Below the pieces are notes generated by a model, which was not told the origin of the DNA, ran no database searches, and saw only the letters and a program-made list of their open reading frames with translations. The translations under genes were made by a program, and so were the position numbers. Below are positions 1-13,389 of a stretch of 64,000 nt of DNA, one piece after another. The stretch's first letter is position 1; every line of letters begins with the position of its first letter. Source of the DNA: Clusia tigrina (Eukaryota > Arthropoda > Insecta > Diptera > Clusiidae); assembly GCA_920105625.2 (NCBI GenBank), contig OV050030.1, positions 85,397,570-85,461,569 of the forward strand, in the 5' to 3' direction.

Positions 1-30
1 AGCCGCTCTCGCACCTACCCAAACACACAA

Positions 31-1334
31 ATGCACTCTCATCCAAATACAGCTATCACACTCTTGCTAAGCTCAATATCGTCTGAGAGACAATCAAAAA
101 CAACAAATACAACAAATACATCAATTTCTGATCAGTCTGCAACTATACAAAGAGGCATGGATCGGTATATTCAAATTAAACGGAAACGGAGCCCCCCAAA
201 AAATTCTATTCATAAGTCAGCAAAAATATATAAAAGAAATGAAATTGATCAGCCTACTTACTACTACTACAACATGTTTGCCGCACTTAATGATGAGCCA
301 GCCAAAGAAAATGAAATGTTTCAAGTAAAATAAATTCATTTGAAAAAATCATCCAACCGCCGCCAATCTACTTGCGTGAAAAAAGTTCTAACGTTCTGGT
401 TGAAAATATTGCACGCCTAATAGGCAAGAATAATTTTCATATAAACTCACTCAAAAAAGGTAACATACAAGAGACTAAAATCCAAATATATAACGAACAA
501 ATTTTTCGCTATATTGCTAATTCCCTCGACGATAGCAAAAAAAACTATTACACGTACCAATTGAAAAGCAGCAAAGGCCTAGCTTTTGTAATAAAGGGAA
601 TAGAACCAAAAGTCGAACCAGATGAAATAATGGAAGCGCTGGCAGATGCCGGATTCAATGCAAAAACAATATTTAACATAAAAGACAGGGATAAAATACC
701 TCAATTATTATGTAAGGTGGAACTCCTTCAGAGACGAGAAATCTGAAAAAAATGAAACCCACCCTGTTTATAGTCTACGTTACTTAATACATCGTAGAAT
801 TTCAATTGAGGAGCCCCACAAACGCAAAGGTCCGGTACAATGCAAAAATTGCCAGGAAATTGGGCACACGAAATCTTACTGCACTCTACGCTCAATATGT
901 GTCGCTTGCATCGATTTTCACCCCTTGGTTGCAAATTTGACAAATTCGATAAAAATGTAAAAAAATGCAGCAACTGCGGTGGTAACCACACGGCCAACTA
1001 TAGAGGGTGTCCAGTTTACACAGACCTGAAGATGAAGACACGTACAACACAAAAGCTAGTTCGCTGTGAACGTAGTAATATTGCACCTAACTACCCTAGC
1101 ATAAATCCAGCCAATGCTGGGCCCTCGCCCTCCCCAATGACGTACGCAAACGTACTGAAAAAAGCACCTACTGAAACTCTAGCTAGTTCTCCACCCGTTC
1201 AAAATATAGAAGTAATGATTTGTAACCTAACGTATTGTATGACCCAATTTATGTCAACCATGCAAACAATGATTCATGAACTCATAGAAAATCAGAATCT
1301 ACTGATGAAAACACTGCCCTCTAAAAATAAATGA
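31..1334 (+). pseudogene. LINE ORF1, Gag-like nucleic-acid binding protein, broken
   Basis: Three reading-frame blocks (31-333, 372-746, 840-1334) make up a Jockey-type Gag. The second block ends in the domain that usually precedes the zinc knuckles (GLAFVIKGIEPK and following). The region from about 838 onward encodes CCHC knuckles across two frames, including KNCQEIGHTKSYC and CSNCGGNHTANYRGC. The C-terminal part is a short polar tail. Jockey Gag proteins bind the element RNA and carry it to the nucleus. The frameshifts near 333-372, 746-840 and about 900-960 show it is dead. The stop (1332-1334) overlaps the ORF2 start (1331-1333) as ATGA, which suggests coupled termination-reinitiation in the ancestor. 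Confidence 0.8.
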
Positions 1335-3794
1335 ATCAATTCAAGTTATGCTACTTGAATGCCAATGGTATTATCCAACACAAAAAAAAAATCAAGATTT
1401 TTTTGTACAACTGCGAAATTGACATAATGTTTATCTCAGAAACCCATTTAACACATAAGTATAACTTCAGTATTGCCGTTTTCAATTTCTACAAAACCAA
1501 TCACCCAGACGATAAAGCGCACGGAGGCGCAGGAATTGTCAGTAATGCCCGTATAAACCATTTCCTATGTGATAAATATGCCGAAACACACATCCAAGTC
1601 ACTTCAATCTCCCTTCAGTGCTGGGGCGAAATTATAACAATTTTTGCAGTATACTGTCCACCTAGATTCCAAGTAAAGTCAGACAAATTCCTGCAGTCTT
1701 TTCAAACACTCGGAAAAAAATGTATAGCAGCAGGAGACTATAATTCTAAGCATACCTACTGGGGCACTCGTCTGGTCAACCCTAAAGACAATTAGTTGTA
1801 CGATGTGTTCATTGATTATCGAAATCATCTAGATTTTGTCTCAAGTAGTCAACCCACGTACTGGCAAGCGGACCAGCGTAAAATCCCTGATCTTATTGAT
1901 TTCGCTGTTATCAAAAACATAAACACGGCACTGTTTTCCTCTGAAGCAATTTTCGACTTGTCCTCCGATCACTCACCTGTCATCATGTACTTCAACAAAA
2001 CTCATGAACTTGTACATAAATCGCCCAAATTGACCACTAACAAAACGAACTGGCTCAAGTATAAGAAATACAAGAGTACACATATTGGCCTGGAATCTCC
2101 TCCTAAAAACAAAGATGACTTAGATAGAGAGCTCCACAAGTTTAATTCCTTGTGAGCATCAGCGGCTGCGTGCGCAACACCAGCAGAAAAAACGATGCAG
2201 GTTGCTACTCCTTATATAACTTCAACCCATGTGCAGTGCCTTGTTAAGGAGAAAAGACGCCTAAGACGAGAATAGCAGAAATATAGGTCACCTGCCCTAA
2301 AGAGGAAATTAAAATTGTCACAAAATCACCTTAGAGATGTACTTCAAAAGGAAGCTGAAGCAAGTATTGACACCTTTATTAAAGATCTGGGCCCGCTTAA
2401 ATACACCAACTACTCACTTTGGAGAGCTACAAAGGTTGCAAAAAGCCCAAAGGAAAGTGAGCCACCAGTAAAGTTTGGAAATGAAAGTTGGGCCAAAAGC
2501 GACGAAGAAAAAGGAGGAGCGTTTGCTGCGCATCTACAAACAGTTTTTTGCCCTAATACTCCGTACAATAATTTCGAGATCCCTACTTTACCTAGAACCA
2601 AAGTGACTCAGCCGCTTCAACTAAAAATCAAAGACTTAGACTGTGTCATTAAAACAGGTCTTAATGCAAAAAAGTCCCCTGGATATGACCTAATCACAAA
2701 TAAAATGGTCATGGAATTACCACACATAGCGTTAATACGCCTAACCAAATTGTTCAATGCTGTCCTTCGCTTGGGTCATTTCCCGCATATATGGAAGATA
2801 TCGTAAACTACGATGATTCCTAAACCAGGAAAAGTTCCAACGCAGGTGTCCTCATATCGGCCCATAAGCCTAAATTGTTACTTGGGAAAATTATGCCCTA
2901 TCTAAATCAAAATGGCAGCATTCCTACTCATCAATTCGGATTCAGAAAAGAGCACGGTACAATAGAGCAGGTGCACAAGCGAAATTAGAAGAGCTTTCGA
3001 ACAGAAGAAATACTGTTCAGCAATATTTCTAGACATTGCCCAAGCCTTTGATAAAGTCTGGCATGAGGCGCTAGTGCACAAGATTAAAAAGTTTCTGCCA
3101 TACAACACATACAGAGTGCTGGAATCTTACCTAGAGAATCGGAGGTACAAAGTGAAATACAAGCAATTTGTAAACCCCGAATTTCAAATATTGGCTGGAG
3201 TACCACAAGGGTGTGTGCTTGGTCCTAATCTCTACCTAATATATACGTCCTACGTCCAATAAATAACTGACTAGTTACTTCCACATTTACTGCAGACACA
3301 GCTATTTTAAGTACCTATCAACATCCGCATATCGTCTCTCCTGACCTAAGCGACAGAAGTAAGTATTTAGGAATCCATCTTGACCGTAGATTAACTTGGA
3401 GGAAGCACATACAAGTGAAAAAACTCAAATGAAACTAAAAGCAAACTTTCTGAATTGGTTAATCAACAAAAAATCAAAGATGCGCTTGGAATACAAAGTC
3501 CTTCTATACAAAGCTATAATAAAGCCCATATGGATATATGGGGTGCAACTTTGGGGTAGTGCGAGAACCTCAAACCTAGAACTTATCCAAAGGGCACAGT
3601 CGAAAATCCTGACAACAATTACCAGCGCACCATGTTTGTCAAAAATAAAACATTCACATATATCCACTATAGAAGAAGAAATCATAGAAGTAAGGCAGAA
3701 GATCCTGAATCGTTTGCAAAATCATCCGAACATACTTGCAAGAAGTCTACTCCAGCAGAATTCTGCTTCACGTCTAAAGAAACCATGTTTCTAA
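1331..3794 (+). pseudogene. LINE ORF2, endonuclease-reverse transcriptase, broken
   Basis: The N-terminal block 1331-1795 is an apurinic-type endonuclease: it opens LCYLNANGI, has FISETH, and ends with AAGDYNSKH. A stop at 1793-1795 separates it from 1796-2155, which holds the last endonuclease motif SSDHSPV. The RT follows in 2315-2806 (GYDLITNKMV finger region), then 3074-3262 with GVPQGCVLGP, then the C-terminal block 3396-3794. Around 3283-3310 the catalytic box reads TFTADTAIL rather than the expected FADD form, so the active site is lost. Together with several frameshifts this makes the copy non-functional. The family nicks target DNA and reverse-transcribes in place. Confidence 0.85.
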
Positions 3795-4040
3795 ACTTAT
3801 TTACAAAATAATCTGTAATATGTATCTATATTAAATTTTGTGTCCCCCTTCTTTTTTAAATTATAATTAATTAATATATACGCCTATGTATGAATACACT
3901 AATAGAACCCAAATACAAGCAATGAGCAAAGAGCATATTTAATACATTAGTTTTAAGATTTGATAACTGATTGTTAGTTTCTAATGGAGTAAGACACAAT
4001 AAACAAATAAATGGTTTAATAAAAAAAAATAAATAAAAAA

Positions 4041-5027
4041 TGTTCCTCTTGCTGTGAAGGTAAGTAAGGTGTTTGGCAAATGTAATTGCTTTCTCCTTAT
4101 CAGCTTTTGCCCAGGAGCCATTTGTGCTTTTGATAGGAGGAGCACGCGTGGTCGGTTGCTTCAGCTTTTTTGTCGCTTTCAAAAGTGAGTTATCTGTGTT
4201 CTCTTTTGATGACAAAGTGGACAAGTAGTGATGTATTTCTTCATTCTGCTTCTGCGCCAAGTACCACTTAAGGTTTTTTGTAGCTCTATTAAAATTATTT
4301 TTGTCTTTCGGATGCCTGGTACTTTGCCACGCCCTTCTTAGTTTGCGTTTTTCATCAACCATCTCCCTAATCACGGGATGGCAAGGATGCTTGTTCAGTT
4401 GAGCTTTAGGCTCCGGAGTAGAGTTCCATGCATCGTATTGGACAGTTTTGTTAAAATTTTCAACGGCAGAGTCAATATCTTCAGGACAGTTCAGACAAAT
4501 ATTGAGGGGCAGAATGTCATCTACAATTTCCTTGAAATACAACCAGTTTGTTTGTTGCGTATGTAGTGTGGATGATTTTACTATGCATTCTACCTTCGAG
4601 TTCAGTTTTGCAATAATAGGAGAGTGGTCTGACGACAGATCCAGCGACGGTGATATCTCAACACAGAATCTGAGAACACCTTTCATCACGCAGAAGTCAA
4701 TGACATCTGGAATTTGTTTCTATCAGATGGCCAGTATGTGGGTTGATCTATTAATACGTGTGTAAGGTTGTGTTCTTGCATTGTTTTTAGTAGCTGTCTT
4801 CTTCCGGATTGATTGTCCAAGAACCCCAAAATTGGTGTTTAGCATTGTAATCACCACCAGCTAAAAATCGTACACCTAGTGTTTGAAAAACTGGTAATAT
4901 TTCTCATTTTTAATGGAATACCTCGGAGGGCAATACACTGATGTTATGGTTAGCGGCCCATATTGGCCCTGTATTGTTATGCTTGTTGCTTGAATTTGGG
5001 ATTTTTCATAATTTTCTTGTACTATGT
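4041..5027 (-). pseudogene. Jockey LINE ORF2 fragment (endonuclease and linker)
   Basis: Read on the minus strand, the right part (about 5027-4690) encodes endonuclease pieces including SVYCPPR and an LAGGDYNAKH-like motif, with a frameshift. The open block 4689-4041 starts near SLDLSSDHSPI and runs through the linker to ANGSWAKADKEKA-type sequence, where the RT should begin. It breaks there against the A-rich tail of the LINE on the plus strand. On the other side it stops at the edge of the giant inverted repeat. It is a different, diverged copy from the plus-strand LINE. Confidence 0.8.
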
Positions 5028-6058
5028 GTTTATACCCTTTACCTTTAAAAAAGGTAAATAGGGCATACTAATTTTGTTTATACCTTTTACCTTTAAAAAA
5101 GGTAAATAGGGTATACTAATTTTGTTCTTTTCAGAGGGGTTGAAACTTCGAGAAGGAGGCGTGGTAGGTATGGACATATACAGATATGATCAGAATCACT
5201 TTCTAAGCAATTTTTATTTTGTCCGTCGGTCTGTCCGTCTGTGGCCACTTTTTGTCTACACCGTTACAGCTATCTTAATGAACGTTTGCAAAAGTGTAGC
5301 CTGCACAAAGATTCAGAACCAGTTAGCTATATGGGCCGATTTGGACAAAGACCACGCATACCTCCTATATAAGGAACTTTTTTCACCTTTTTTAAAATGA
5401 CTATAACTTCGGTCCAATTGACGGAATCGTGACATTATTTGGCAGTTATGGAGATGTGGGTCCTACAAAACACTGTGGCAGTACATAATAACTGCCACGC
5501 CCACTATTAACAAATATTTATAACTTAAGATCTGGTAGAGATTTACGGACGAAATTTTACGGGAAGGAACATGTGGACATTATAAAGCTATCTGCAACCA
5601 ATCGGGCTGAAATAGTGGGCGTGGCTGTAAAAATAACACGCCCATTTTTTGTGTAGTGTTTAATGTTACTACCCGCAACCTTCCTGTGAAATTTCGTTGA
5701 GAAATCTTTAATAGGAACCGAGTAATGATTTTTGGGTGATTGTGGGCGTGGCAGTAGTAATTATCTGCCCATATTTGGAATGCTTGCTAGTACAGACCCA
5801 GTGTATACATCTACCAATTTGTTTATATATATCATCACTAGAAGCATAGATAGGGTAATTGTCTTTAAGTGGGGTCCCCAAAGTTCATCATATGGGAAGG
5901 AGGCGTATCCTTCCTCTGATCGACCCCAAATATTGTATAGGTCGCAAGTTATAATAATATGTCAATAGTGGGTGTCCTCCTTCTGGAAGTTGAAACCCCT
6001 CTCAAAAGCACATAATTAGTATACCCTATTTACCTTTTTTAAAGTAAAGGGTATAAAC
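5028..6058 (+). mobile_element. Non-autonomous element with palindromic terminal repeats (left copy)
   Basis: It starts GTTTATACCCTTTACC and ends in the reverse complement GGGTATAAAC. Each end is itself a hairpin: TATACCC-TTTACCTTT pairs with AAAGGTAAA-GGGTATA. The left terminal unit is tandemly doubled (48-bp units 5028-5075 and 5076-5123). The interior has GTCCGTCGGTCTGTCCGTC-type sequence and GGGCGTGGC motifs common in fly intergenic repeats. No transposase is encoded; small open frames here are not convincing genes. Diverged relatives occur at 42701-42914 and 56900-57308. Superfamily unknown. Confidence 0.75.
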
Positions 6059-9000
6059 ATACTCCAGTCATAAGCTCCAATTAGTTTAGATTATTATAAA
6101 ATTAAAAATGTAAAATTTATATTTATAGTTTTCGAAACCAAATAATTAAAGTAAATTAAGAATGAATTAAAATAAAATAAAAATAATGAAATAATTTTTT
6201 TTTTATGGAGACCGCCAAAAATATTTTGAAAAAATTAAAAAAGAGTCCAAATCGGCTATAATCTAGAGAATACATTTATGATATATGCATAACATTAGAA
6301 AACCTTAAGGCACAGTTGTTAATTAACATAAAAGACGAGACTGAACATGAAAAATTCGACGAACAGATAAAAAAATACTAAAATATAAAGGCAACACAAT
6401 GGCAACGTTCGATTTAATTACAATAACCAAAGTAATCCCAGAATTCTGCAGAGAATTCTGAATTGTACAAATTCCTAGGGTTAGTAGAATTCTACAACAC
6501 TTTAGATAATGAAAATAAAGAAATTATTATTAAATTTATAATAGCAACAAAATTAGCAGATAATGTCAAAAGTAGAATAGTGATGGAAGACACTCCAAAA
6601 ACTTTTAATAAATTAAAATTAATTTTAATAAATCAAAATTAAATCAAAAAAACTTGCAGTCACAATTCATAATGAGGTAACTAAATTGTATCAGGCACAC
6701 AATACAGTCAATACATCTGCAACAAAAATAGAAAACTTATTGTCCCAACTAAATGAACAACAAATAAGTGAACAGGGAGATTCGAATAGGAAAATAATTG
6801 TCAAATTAAACGACCAAATTGGTATAAGTGCTTTCAAGAATGGATTATCAGAACCATTCAATTCTGTAATTATAGCTGGAAGAACAAATACATTAAACGA
6901 AGCATAGCCACAGAGATAAACACTGAGAATAATAACCATCGAAATGGTGTATTCCACTTTCATAAGAATCAGTACCAATACCCAAAGCAAAGTAATTATC
7001 GACGCTATAACTACGGAAATAACTCCAATTATAAAAATAATTATAGAAATAATAGCTATAATAACAATAATCCAAATACAATCAATAATCACAGGAAAAA
7101 TAACCATAATTATAATAATTATAATACAAACAGGCAAAGCTATCAGAAACAGTACTAACACTTAACAGCCATAACAAAATAGATAATAGATACCGAAATA
7201 TAAGATATCAAAATAGGACAAATAACCAAAATAGAGTATACATGATAGAAGACCAGGGAAACGGAACCGACCACTGTATCCAAAATCTAAATTCAATCTA
7301 GGATATGCGAGGCCAATAGATACAAAACAATGCAGTAAAAACAAGCGAAGGAGGTAAAAATGAACCAGATTACATAAAATTTAATTTTAACGGAGAAAGT
7401 CTAAAATTTTTCATAGATACTGGAGCAGACATCTCAATCTGCAAACAACAAAACATTGCTAATAATTATATTAACGACACTGAGTCATGCAAGTTACCTG
7501 GCATATGAAATATACCTATCAAAACGCTTGGAACAGCGAAGATTGTAAAATCAACCCTGACTTCCAAATAGTTAAACCAGAATTTACACTTATAACTGAC
7601 GGAATATTAGGACGTGACTTTTTAAACAAATACAAAACAAAAATAGACTACGAAACGTATACATTATCACTATACACTGACGAACATGTACATTGTACAT
7701 ATAATTCCAATACACAATAAAATATATAAAATAACAATACCAGATAGATCAGAAATCAGACACCCTATCAACATTAATATTTCTGAAGACAGCTAAGTTT
7801 GTAGCAAAGAGTTGACAGAACATATGGTATATTTATAGCGAATACAATAATTCCAGCCAAAGCCATGAAACACATTTGCATAGTTAACACATCTAGCCAG
7901 GAAGAAACTGATAATGAATTGATTTTCGATATTAAACCCTTTTCCAATTACTAATATGTACAAAACTATTCATATCACGATAATAACTGTTGACAAAAAC
8001 TAAAACATTTTAAAATTAAATGACATAGAACCTCACACGAAAGTCACTATTACAGAAATTTCCAAACATTATGAAAACATATTTCACCTTCATAATGAAC
8101 AACTTACTTCCTCACGTCCAACAAACTGAAACAACAAATCAAATTAACGGCCTCATAGAAAAAGACATAATAGAACCATCCTGCAGCCCTTACAATTCAC
8201 CATTATTAATTGTTCCAAAAAGAAGTGATACTGACACAAAGAACTGGAGATTACAGACAATTAAATAAAAAAAATAACAAACGATAAATTTCCATTGACA
8301 AGACTAGACGACGTTTTAGACACAATAGGCAGAGCAAAATATTTCTCAATTCTAGACATGACTAGCTCTTTCCACCAAATAGAGTTAGAAAATAAATCTA
8401 GACCTCTCACACTTTTTCAGCACACAATGGACATTATCATTTTAAGCGACTTCCATTTGGCCTAAAAACATCAGTTTTCCAACGCATGCTAACAATAGCA
8501 CTTTCCGGCCTTGATTCAAGCGCATTTCTTTATGTCGACGCCATAATAGTCTTCGGGTGTTCTTTAAACTACCACAAGGAAAATTTAATACGTGTTTTTG
8601 AAAGATTGCATATATACAATTTAAAACTAAATTTAAAACTGAAATTTCCTAAAGCCAGAAGTTGTGTATCTGGGCCACCTAATTACAAATAAAGGAATCA
8701 CAGGAAACCCGGAGAAATGTAAAGCAGTAATCAAATTGCCAGTACCAGCAACCGCAGACGAAACAAGACGATTTGTCGCATTCTGTAATTATTACAGAAG
8801 ACTTGTGAAAGATTTTGCGGAAATAGCAAAACCATTAAATGACCTTCTAAAAAAAATAAGAGTTTCATATGGGACAAAAATGCCAAAACGCCTTCGAGAC
8901 ATTAAAGAACCATATAACACCACCACCTATTTTACAATACCCAGATTTTGATAAGGAATTCGTTTTAACAACCGACGGATCAGATTATGCGTTAGGTGCT

Positions 9001-9216
9001 ATATTATCACAAGGTAATATTGGTAACAATATACCTATTTCTTATGCAAGTCGAACATAAAATAAACATGAAATAAATAAACCAGTAATTGAAAAAGAAC
9101 TACTTGCAATTCATTAGGATATAACACATTTTAGACCATACCTCTATGGTAAAAAATTTACTGTTGATACAGATCATAGACCATTAGTTTCTATATTCAC
9201 ACATAATAACCCATCA
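6059..9216 (+). pseudogene. Ty3/gypsy (17.6/297-like) gag-pol fragment, left arm
   Basis: A decayed internal region of an LTR retrotransposon. Gag remnants lie at about 6400-7150 and end in an N/Y-rich tract. The protease is at about 7375-7720, with FFIDTGADISIC then GILGRDFLNKYKT. The RT runs from about 8071 (IEPSCSPYNSPLLIVPK) through FSILDMTSSFHQIELE and the active-site box, which reads YVDAIIVFG. RNase H is at 8869-9216 ([15 protein letters not shown], then DHRPLVS). The frame changes repeatedly. The element stops in mid RNase H at 9216, where it is joined tail-to-tail to an R1 LINE that is itself 3'-truncated. No integrase and no recognisable LTR are present. Confidence 0.85.
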
Positions 9217-11541
9217 TTATGCTGGGAAAAGCTGTCTCAGCTTTTCTGCCGCATCCATGCGACTTTCTTTGGTTATAATTGCGTCGATTCTTTCTAGCTT
9301 ATGTAGCTCTTTGGTGCGTCTTCTGCATATCTTTGGAACGGTTTCCACTTGCTAGCTGATGAGGTAACAGCTTCGATAAGGTTAGTGGTTGTAAGATGGG
9401 TCCAGTCACTGCATCCAATATCCACCGATTCGTATCGAACCTTGGACAGGCGTAGATGATGTGTACTGCATCTTCACTCACTCGTCACGTCGGACACAGC
9501 GGATCCTCTACAATATGGAATCTATTCAAGTAGTGGCGAAAGCACCCATGGCCTGAAATGAGTTGCGTGGTGTAGATGTCTGGTCACGCAAAGTCATTCT
9601 TGTACCACAATTTGATATCTGGGATCATTTTATGGGTCCATCTACCCTTGTCCGCATCATATGCTCTGTGGACTCTTCCGCCGTCGTTGGTCTTTCACAA
9701 TGTGGTTTATATAGGTGACCCAATCTCTCCGCCCTCATTGCAACCGGCGGCTTTTTCGCTACTACGGCAGCGGCCTCATCGGACACAGTTCTAGAAGCAC
9801 TCACAACCCTAAGAGCGTTAATCCGAATTGCCTTCTTGAGAGGCTTAAGAGCCATGATACTTGCATCACACCAGATTGTTGCCGCATATACTGCAATCGA
9901 GTCATTCACCGTAGTTACCGCTGTAACCATCCTACTCACCTTGTCCGCAGTTCTATTCGTGTGTTCCTTATAATTCAGTCTTTGGTCAAGTAGGACTCCA
10001 AGATACTTTACCGAGCTCTGTGACCTAATGTCAATTCTCTCTACATTAATTGTTATGTATTCGGCGGTTCTCCTTGGTGTTATGAGCTCTGCCTCCGTTT
10101 TCTCTGCCGCGAGTTGCAGGCTATGTTCGAGCAGCCAGAGTCGGATGCGTGCGATTGCAGCACTGCAGGTAATTTCAACTGTTGAAATTCTTTTCGATGT
10201 GACGACTAGCGCAATGTCGTCAGCATAAGGTCGCTTGTTGTGGCATTTCGATATGAAGTTACCCCATCATACATTATATTCCATAGTGTTGGGCCCAGTA
10301 CTGAACCTTGCGGCACGTCACCCATGACCTTGTGATACTTTGGGACTTCTTCTATCTCGTTCTGCAGTACTCTGTCCCTGAAATATTCGCGTATGATTTT
10401 GACAAGTATGCAGGAGTCTGAAATGATTTCAGCGCTTGTGTGATGAGGTCCCACTTTGCGCTATTGAAAGCAATTCAGATGTTCAACGTGATGACAGCGC
10501 AATATCTCCGAGTATTTATACTGCCCTCCATGGCGTGTGAAGCGATCGTTGTGAATCGTTTTACGGTGTCTATCGTTGATCTATTGCGTCGGATCCTTTG
10601 ATAGCTTTGGATCGACTATGTTTTATAAGCGGGCGAAGAGTATGCGTTCGAATACTTTGCCTGCAGTGTCTAGCATACATAAGGGCCTGTACACCGATGG
10701 TTCATCTGGCTTCTCCCCGAGCTTGAGCAAGAGAACCAGTCGTTGCATTTTCCAGTCCCTTGGAAAGCACCCTTCTCTTAAGCACTCGGTATTCATGCTT
10801 GCAAAGATTTGTGGGCGCTCGTAGATTGCAAGCTTCAGAGCAATGTTCGAAATACCGTGTGATCCTGGAACCTTCTTGTCTCCCATTCTAGCTGCCGCAT
10901 CTAGTACTTCCTGTGAAGTTACCTCCGGGAAATCATTGACCGGTACATCATACTTTGGAGTTTCTTCCTGCATTGGGAATAATATCGCCACTATAACCCT
11001 TAGCAGTACAGGGCTGTCGACCTGCGGCATAATCACCTTATATGCCTTATCCTATGGATCGGTCATTTGCAGAGTCGATGAGCTCACGGTATGCACGCTT
11101 TTTACTAGCTACAATTTCCATTCGGAGCTTCTTCCGTAGCTTGGCGCCATGCTATTTGGATTTCCTCCTAGCATTGATGCAATTTGCTCAGATGTCTGCT
11201 ATCTGGTCACTCCACCAGTAGACAGGCCTTCTTGGCAATGTGCCCTTTCTGGCTTGCATTGCTGCGTCACACGATTTCCTAACTGCTGCCATTGTGGCTG
11301 TTGCATTACTTATGGTCTGCGTAAAATTGTGAAAGATATAAACGAAAACTTATTTATCAAGCTTTATCGACACCCATCCCTTAGGTGTCGTGGCCTTGGG
11401 TTCCGTTCGAATACTGCGACTTGGCTGCAGTTCCTGTAGTTCTGCTATAACAATGACATCCGCAACCACATCAGCCGCGTTCTGCCAAAGGAGAGCTTGT
11501 GCCGCGATGCACTGATTTAGATTTATTTGCAGTAGTCTCAT
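9217..11541 (-). pseudogene. R1-clade LINE ORF2 (endonuclease-RT), left arm
   Basis: It starts MRLLQINLNQCIAAQALL, the typical R1-clade endonuclease opening. It jumps soon after VSIKL to the end of the endonuclease region (RRPVYWWSDQIADI), so most of the endonuclease is deleted. The RT finger block (KVPGSHGISNIALKLA, then PSVYRPLCMLDTAGK) lies at 11036-10623. The palm (VPQGSVLGPTLWNIMYDGV) lies at 10454-10228. A 9-bp deletion plus a 1-bp shift removes the tyrosine-containing half of the YADD box. The C-terminal Cys/His region is at 9481-9299. It has several frameshifts and is non-functional. Confidence 0.85.
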
Positions 11542-12269
11542 GATGCTGCCTTTGCGCCTGCCTTGCATCTGCTGCTGCCAGATGGGTGTGGACCGCTGTA
11601 TTGTACACATTTTGGAGTATTTGTGCACTCCGCCGCCTTGTGTCGCGGTTTTGCGCATTTTCTGCAAAGGTCTGACCTGTCTGTACCGGTGCATTTGACG
11701 CACTTGGCTAGCTGTTAGACTACAGTTATCGGACATCTTGCCCAGCCTAGACCGAAGTATTTCTCAGCCAGATGTATTTGCAACGCCGTCTCTCAGTTGT
11801 ACGGTGAATGTGCCGTCTCGCCTAGTCTTCGCCATATGCTTAGCTGTTTGTTTAGATCAACTGGCTTTAGCACCGAGGAGACCTTAGTCGCTTTATACAT
11901 TGATTTACCGCTATGTCTACCAGGGCCAATCTCGGTATCCGCTGTATGCAATGCAGACTCTTTCTCAAGACAACTTTTTGCACTGCCACTTCCACTGGAA
12001 CCAGGTTTGTCTCCAGTGCCAGCTTCCACCGTACGAGATGGGCCAGCCGTACTTGGATTATTAGTACCGCCACTTCCACTAAGTTCTTTGGCGCCAGCTT
12101 CCGCCGTACGCATTTTTTTCTGGCCTGAGCCCGATTCAGAAATGGAGGCAATAGCCCCCGTTGCATTTAGGGACTGCTTGTCCAAAGAAATTTTGTTTGT
12201 TTTTTTATTGTTGTGTTCCATCTTTTTCTTACGATCACCGTCCACCTTAGCAAACATGGTGATCTTCAA
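11538..12269 (-). pseudogene. R1-clade LINE ORF1 (Gag-like), left arm
   Basis: The N-terminal block (12269-11793) is Ser/Gly/Thr-rich and polar. It reads straight into VDLNKQLSIWRRLGE at the arm boundary, followed by frameshifted sequence. The C-terminal part holds zinc knuckles in a different frame, as in the right arm. The segment upstream of VDLNKQ is unlike the corresponding part of the right-arm copy, and the middle of Gag seems missing. The likely role was RNA binding. A nearby in-frame Met at about 12221 (MEHNNKKTNK) is an alternative start. Confidence 0.65.
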
Positions 12270-12659
12270 TTTCTAAGGGGAAACATAGTGGTCGGCCGTG
12301 GCAACGTCGTGAGTATACCTCAAGATGACCCGGTATCTAGTAGCTCCGTAGGAATACAGCCGGTATTACCCCCTGGCTGCAAACCAACATATAGGCACGG
12401 GTCGCATAACACATTTAGTTAGGACGTATTTTTTACCAGGGTTTTCTCCCTCCGCCCGACTTACCTTAGCCAACCGTGCAATGGATACGCTGTTTGATCC
12501 ATTGTCTGGAATGGATCGCACATCACAATGTTTCGCATGCACAATTGTTACCAGCCGTTACCACGTGGAGGTGATAGACCCAACTTCCGACTGAACTCAA
12601 TTACTGCATGTACTCAAATACATGTTAGTCCCCTTGAGCAACTGCCGGAACAACGACCA

Positions 12660-12935
<276 letters not shown>

Positions 12936-12947
12936 TAATTTAATTAA

Positions 12948-13040
12948 TTTTATTTTATTTAATCATACAAGAAATTATAAATACTTATGCTTTTATTTTA
13001 TTTTATTTGATCATACAAGAAATTATAAATACTTATGCTG
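12948..13040. repeat. Two direct repeats at the 3' end of the spacer LINE
   Basis: Two copies, offset by about 51 bp, of an AT-rich unit containing ATCATACAAGAAATTATAAA (second copy GATCATACAAG). They lie at the 3' end of the minus-strand CR1/L2-like LINE, where short tandem repeats are usual for such elements. Confidence 0.75.
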
Positions 13041-13389
13041 TACATTGAACTTAGCCACATTTGTATCTTAAATTAAAAACTTAAAGCTAAAATTAATTCT
13101 ATTGACAATCATTAGAAAACAACAATCAAATATAACAAAAAGCAAGAAAAATATATAATAAAATAAAAACAAAAGATAAAAAAAATAAAAAAGAAATAGG
13201 GTAGTAGAACTAGGAAGGAAAAGAGAAGAAATAAAGCGTCAAGTGTTACTAGGAAATTAAAGATAAATAAGATGCTTGTAGTTGTTGTGACTCACAATAT
13301 TTTTTAAATTATTAGGTAAAGAGTTCCATAGTCTAGAGTTGCCAACGAAAAACATTCTAGCCGAGTTTCGGAACGCAAACTTCGGTATA

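Larger units (their letters stand above)
1..4040 (+). mobile_element. Jockey-clade LINE, 5' end outside window
   Basis: A non-LTR retrotransposon with Gag-like ORF1, then an ORF2 encoding an APE-type endonuclease and reverse transcriptase. ORF2 ends near 3794. It is followed by an AT-rich 3' untranslated region containing AATAAA-type signals and closing in an A-rich run at about 4018-4040. The downstream sequence (4041-5027) is a second, antisense Jockey fragment that begins exactly where the A-rich tail stops, so this copy probably inserted into it. ORF1 and ORF2 both have frameshifts, so the copy is inactive. The clade call rests on gene order, the zinc knuckles and the endonuclease and RT motifs. 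Confidence 0.85.
5028..11863 (+). repeat. Left arm of the giant inverted repeat
   Basis: Order from the outside: palindromic-end element (5028-6058), Ty3/gypsy gag-pol fragment (6059-9216, plus strand), R1-clade LINE (9217-11863, minus strand). Compared with the right arm it lacks 9 bp at the RT active-site region of the LINE and about 8 bp in ORF1. Confidence 0.93.

Noticed and set aside
7000..7165. Hydrophobic 156-aa minus-strand frame (6691-7161) as a membrane protein
   Set aside because: It is the antisense of an Asn/Tyr-rich Gag tail of the gypsy fragment; the same shadow appears in the right arm.
11797..12276. Plus-strand 159-aa Ser/Pro-rich frame as a gene
   Set aside because: Antisense shadow of the R1 ORF1 N-terminus.
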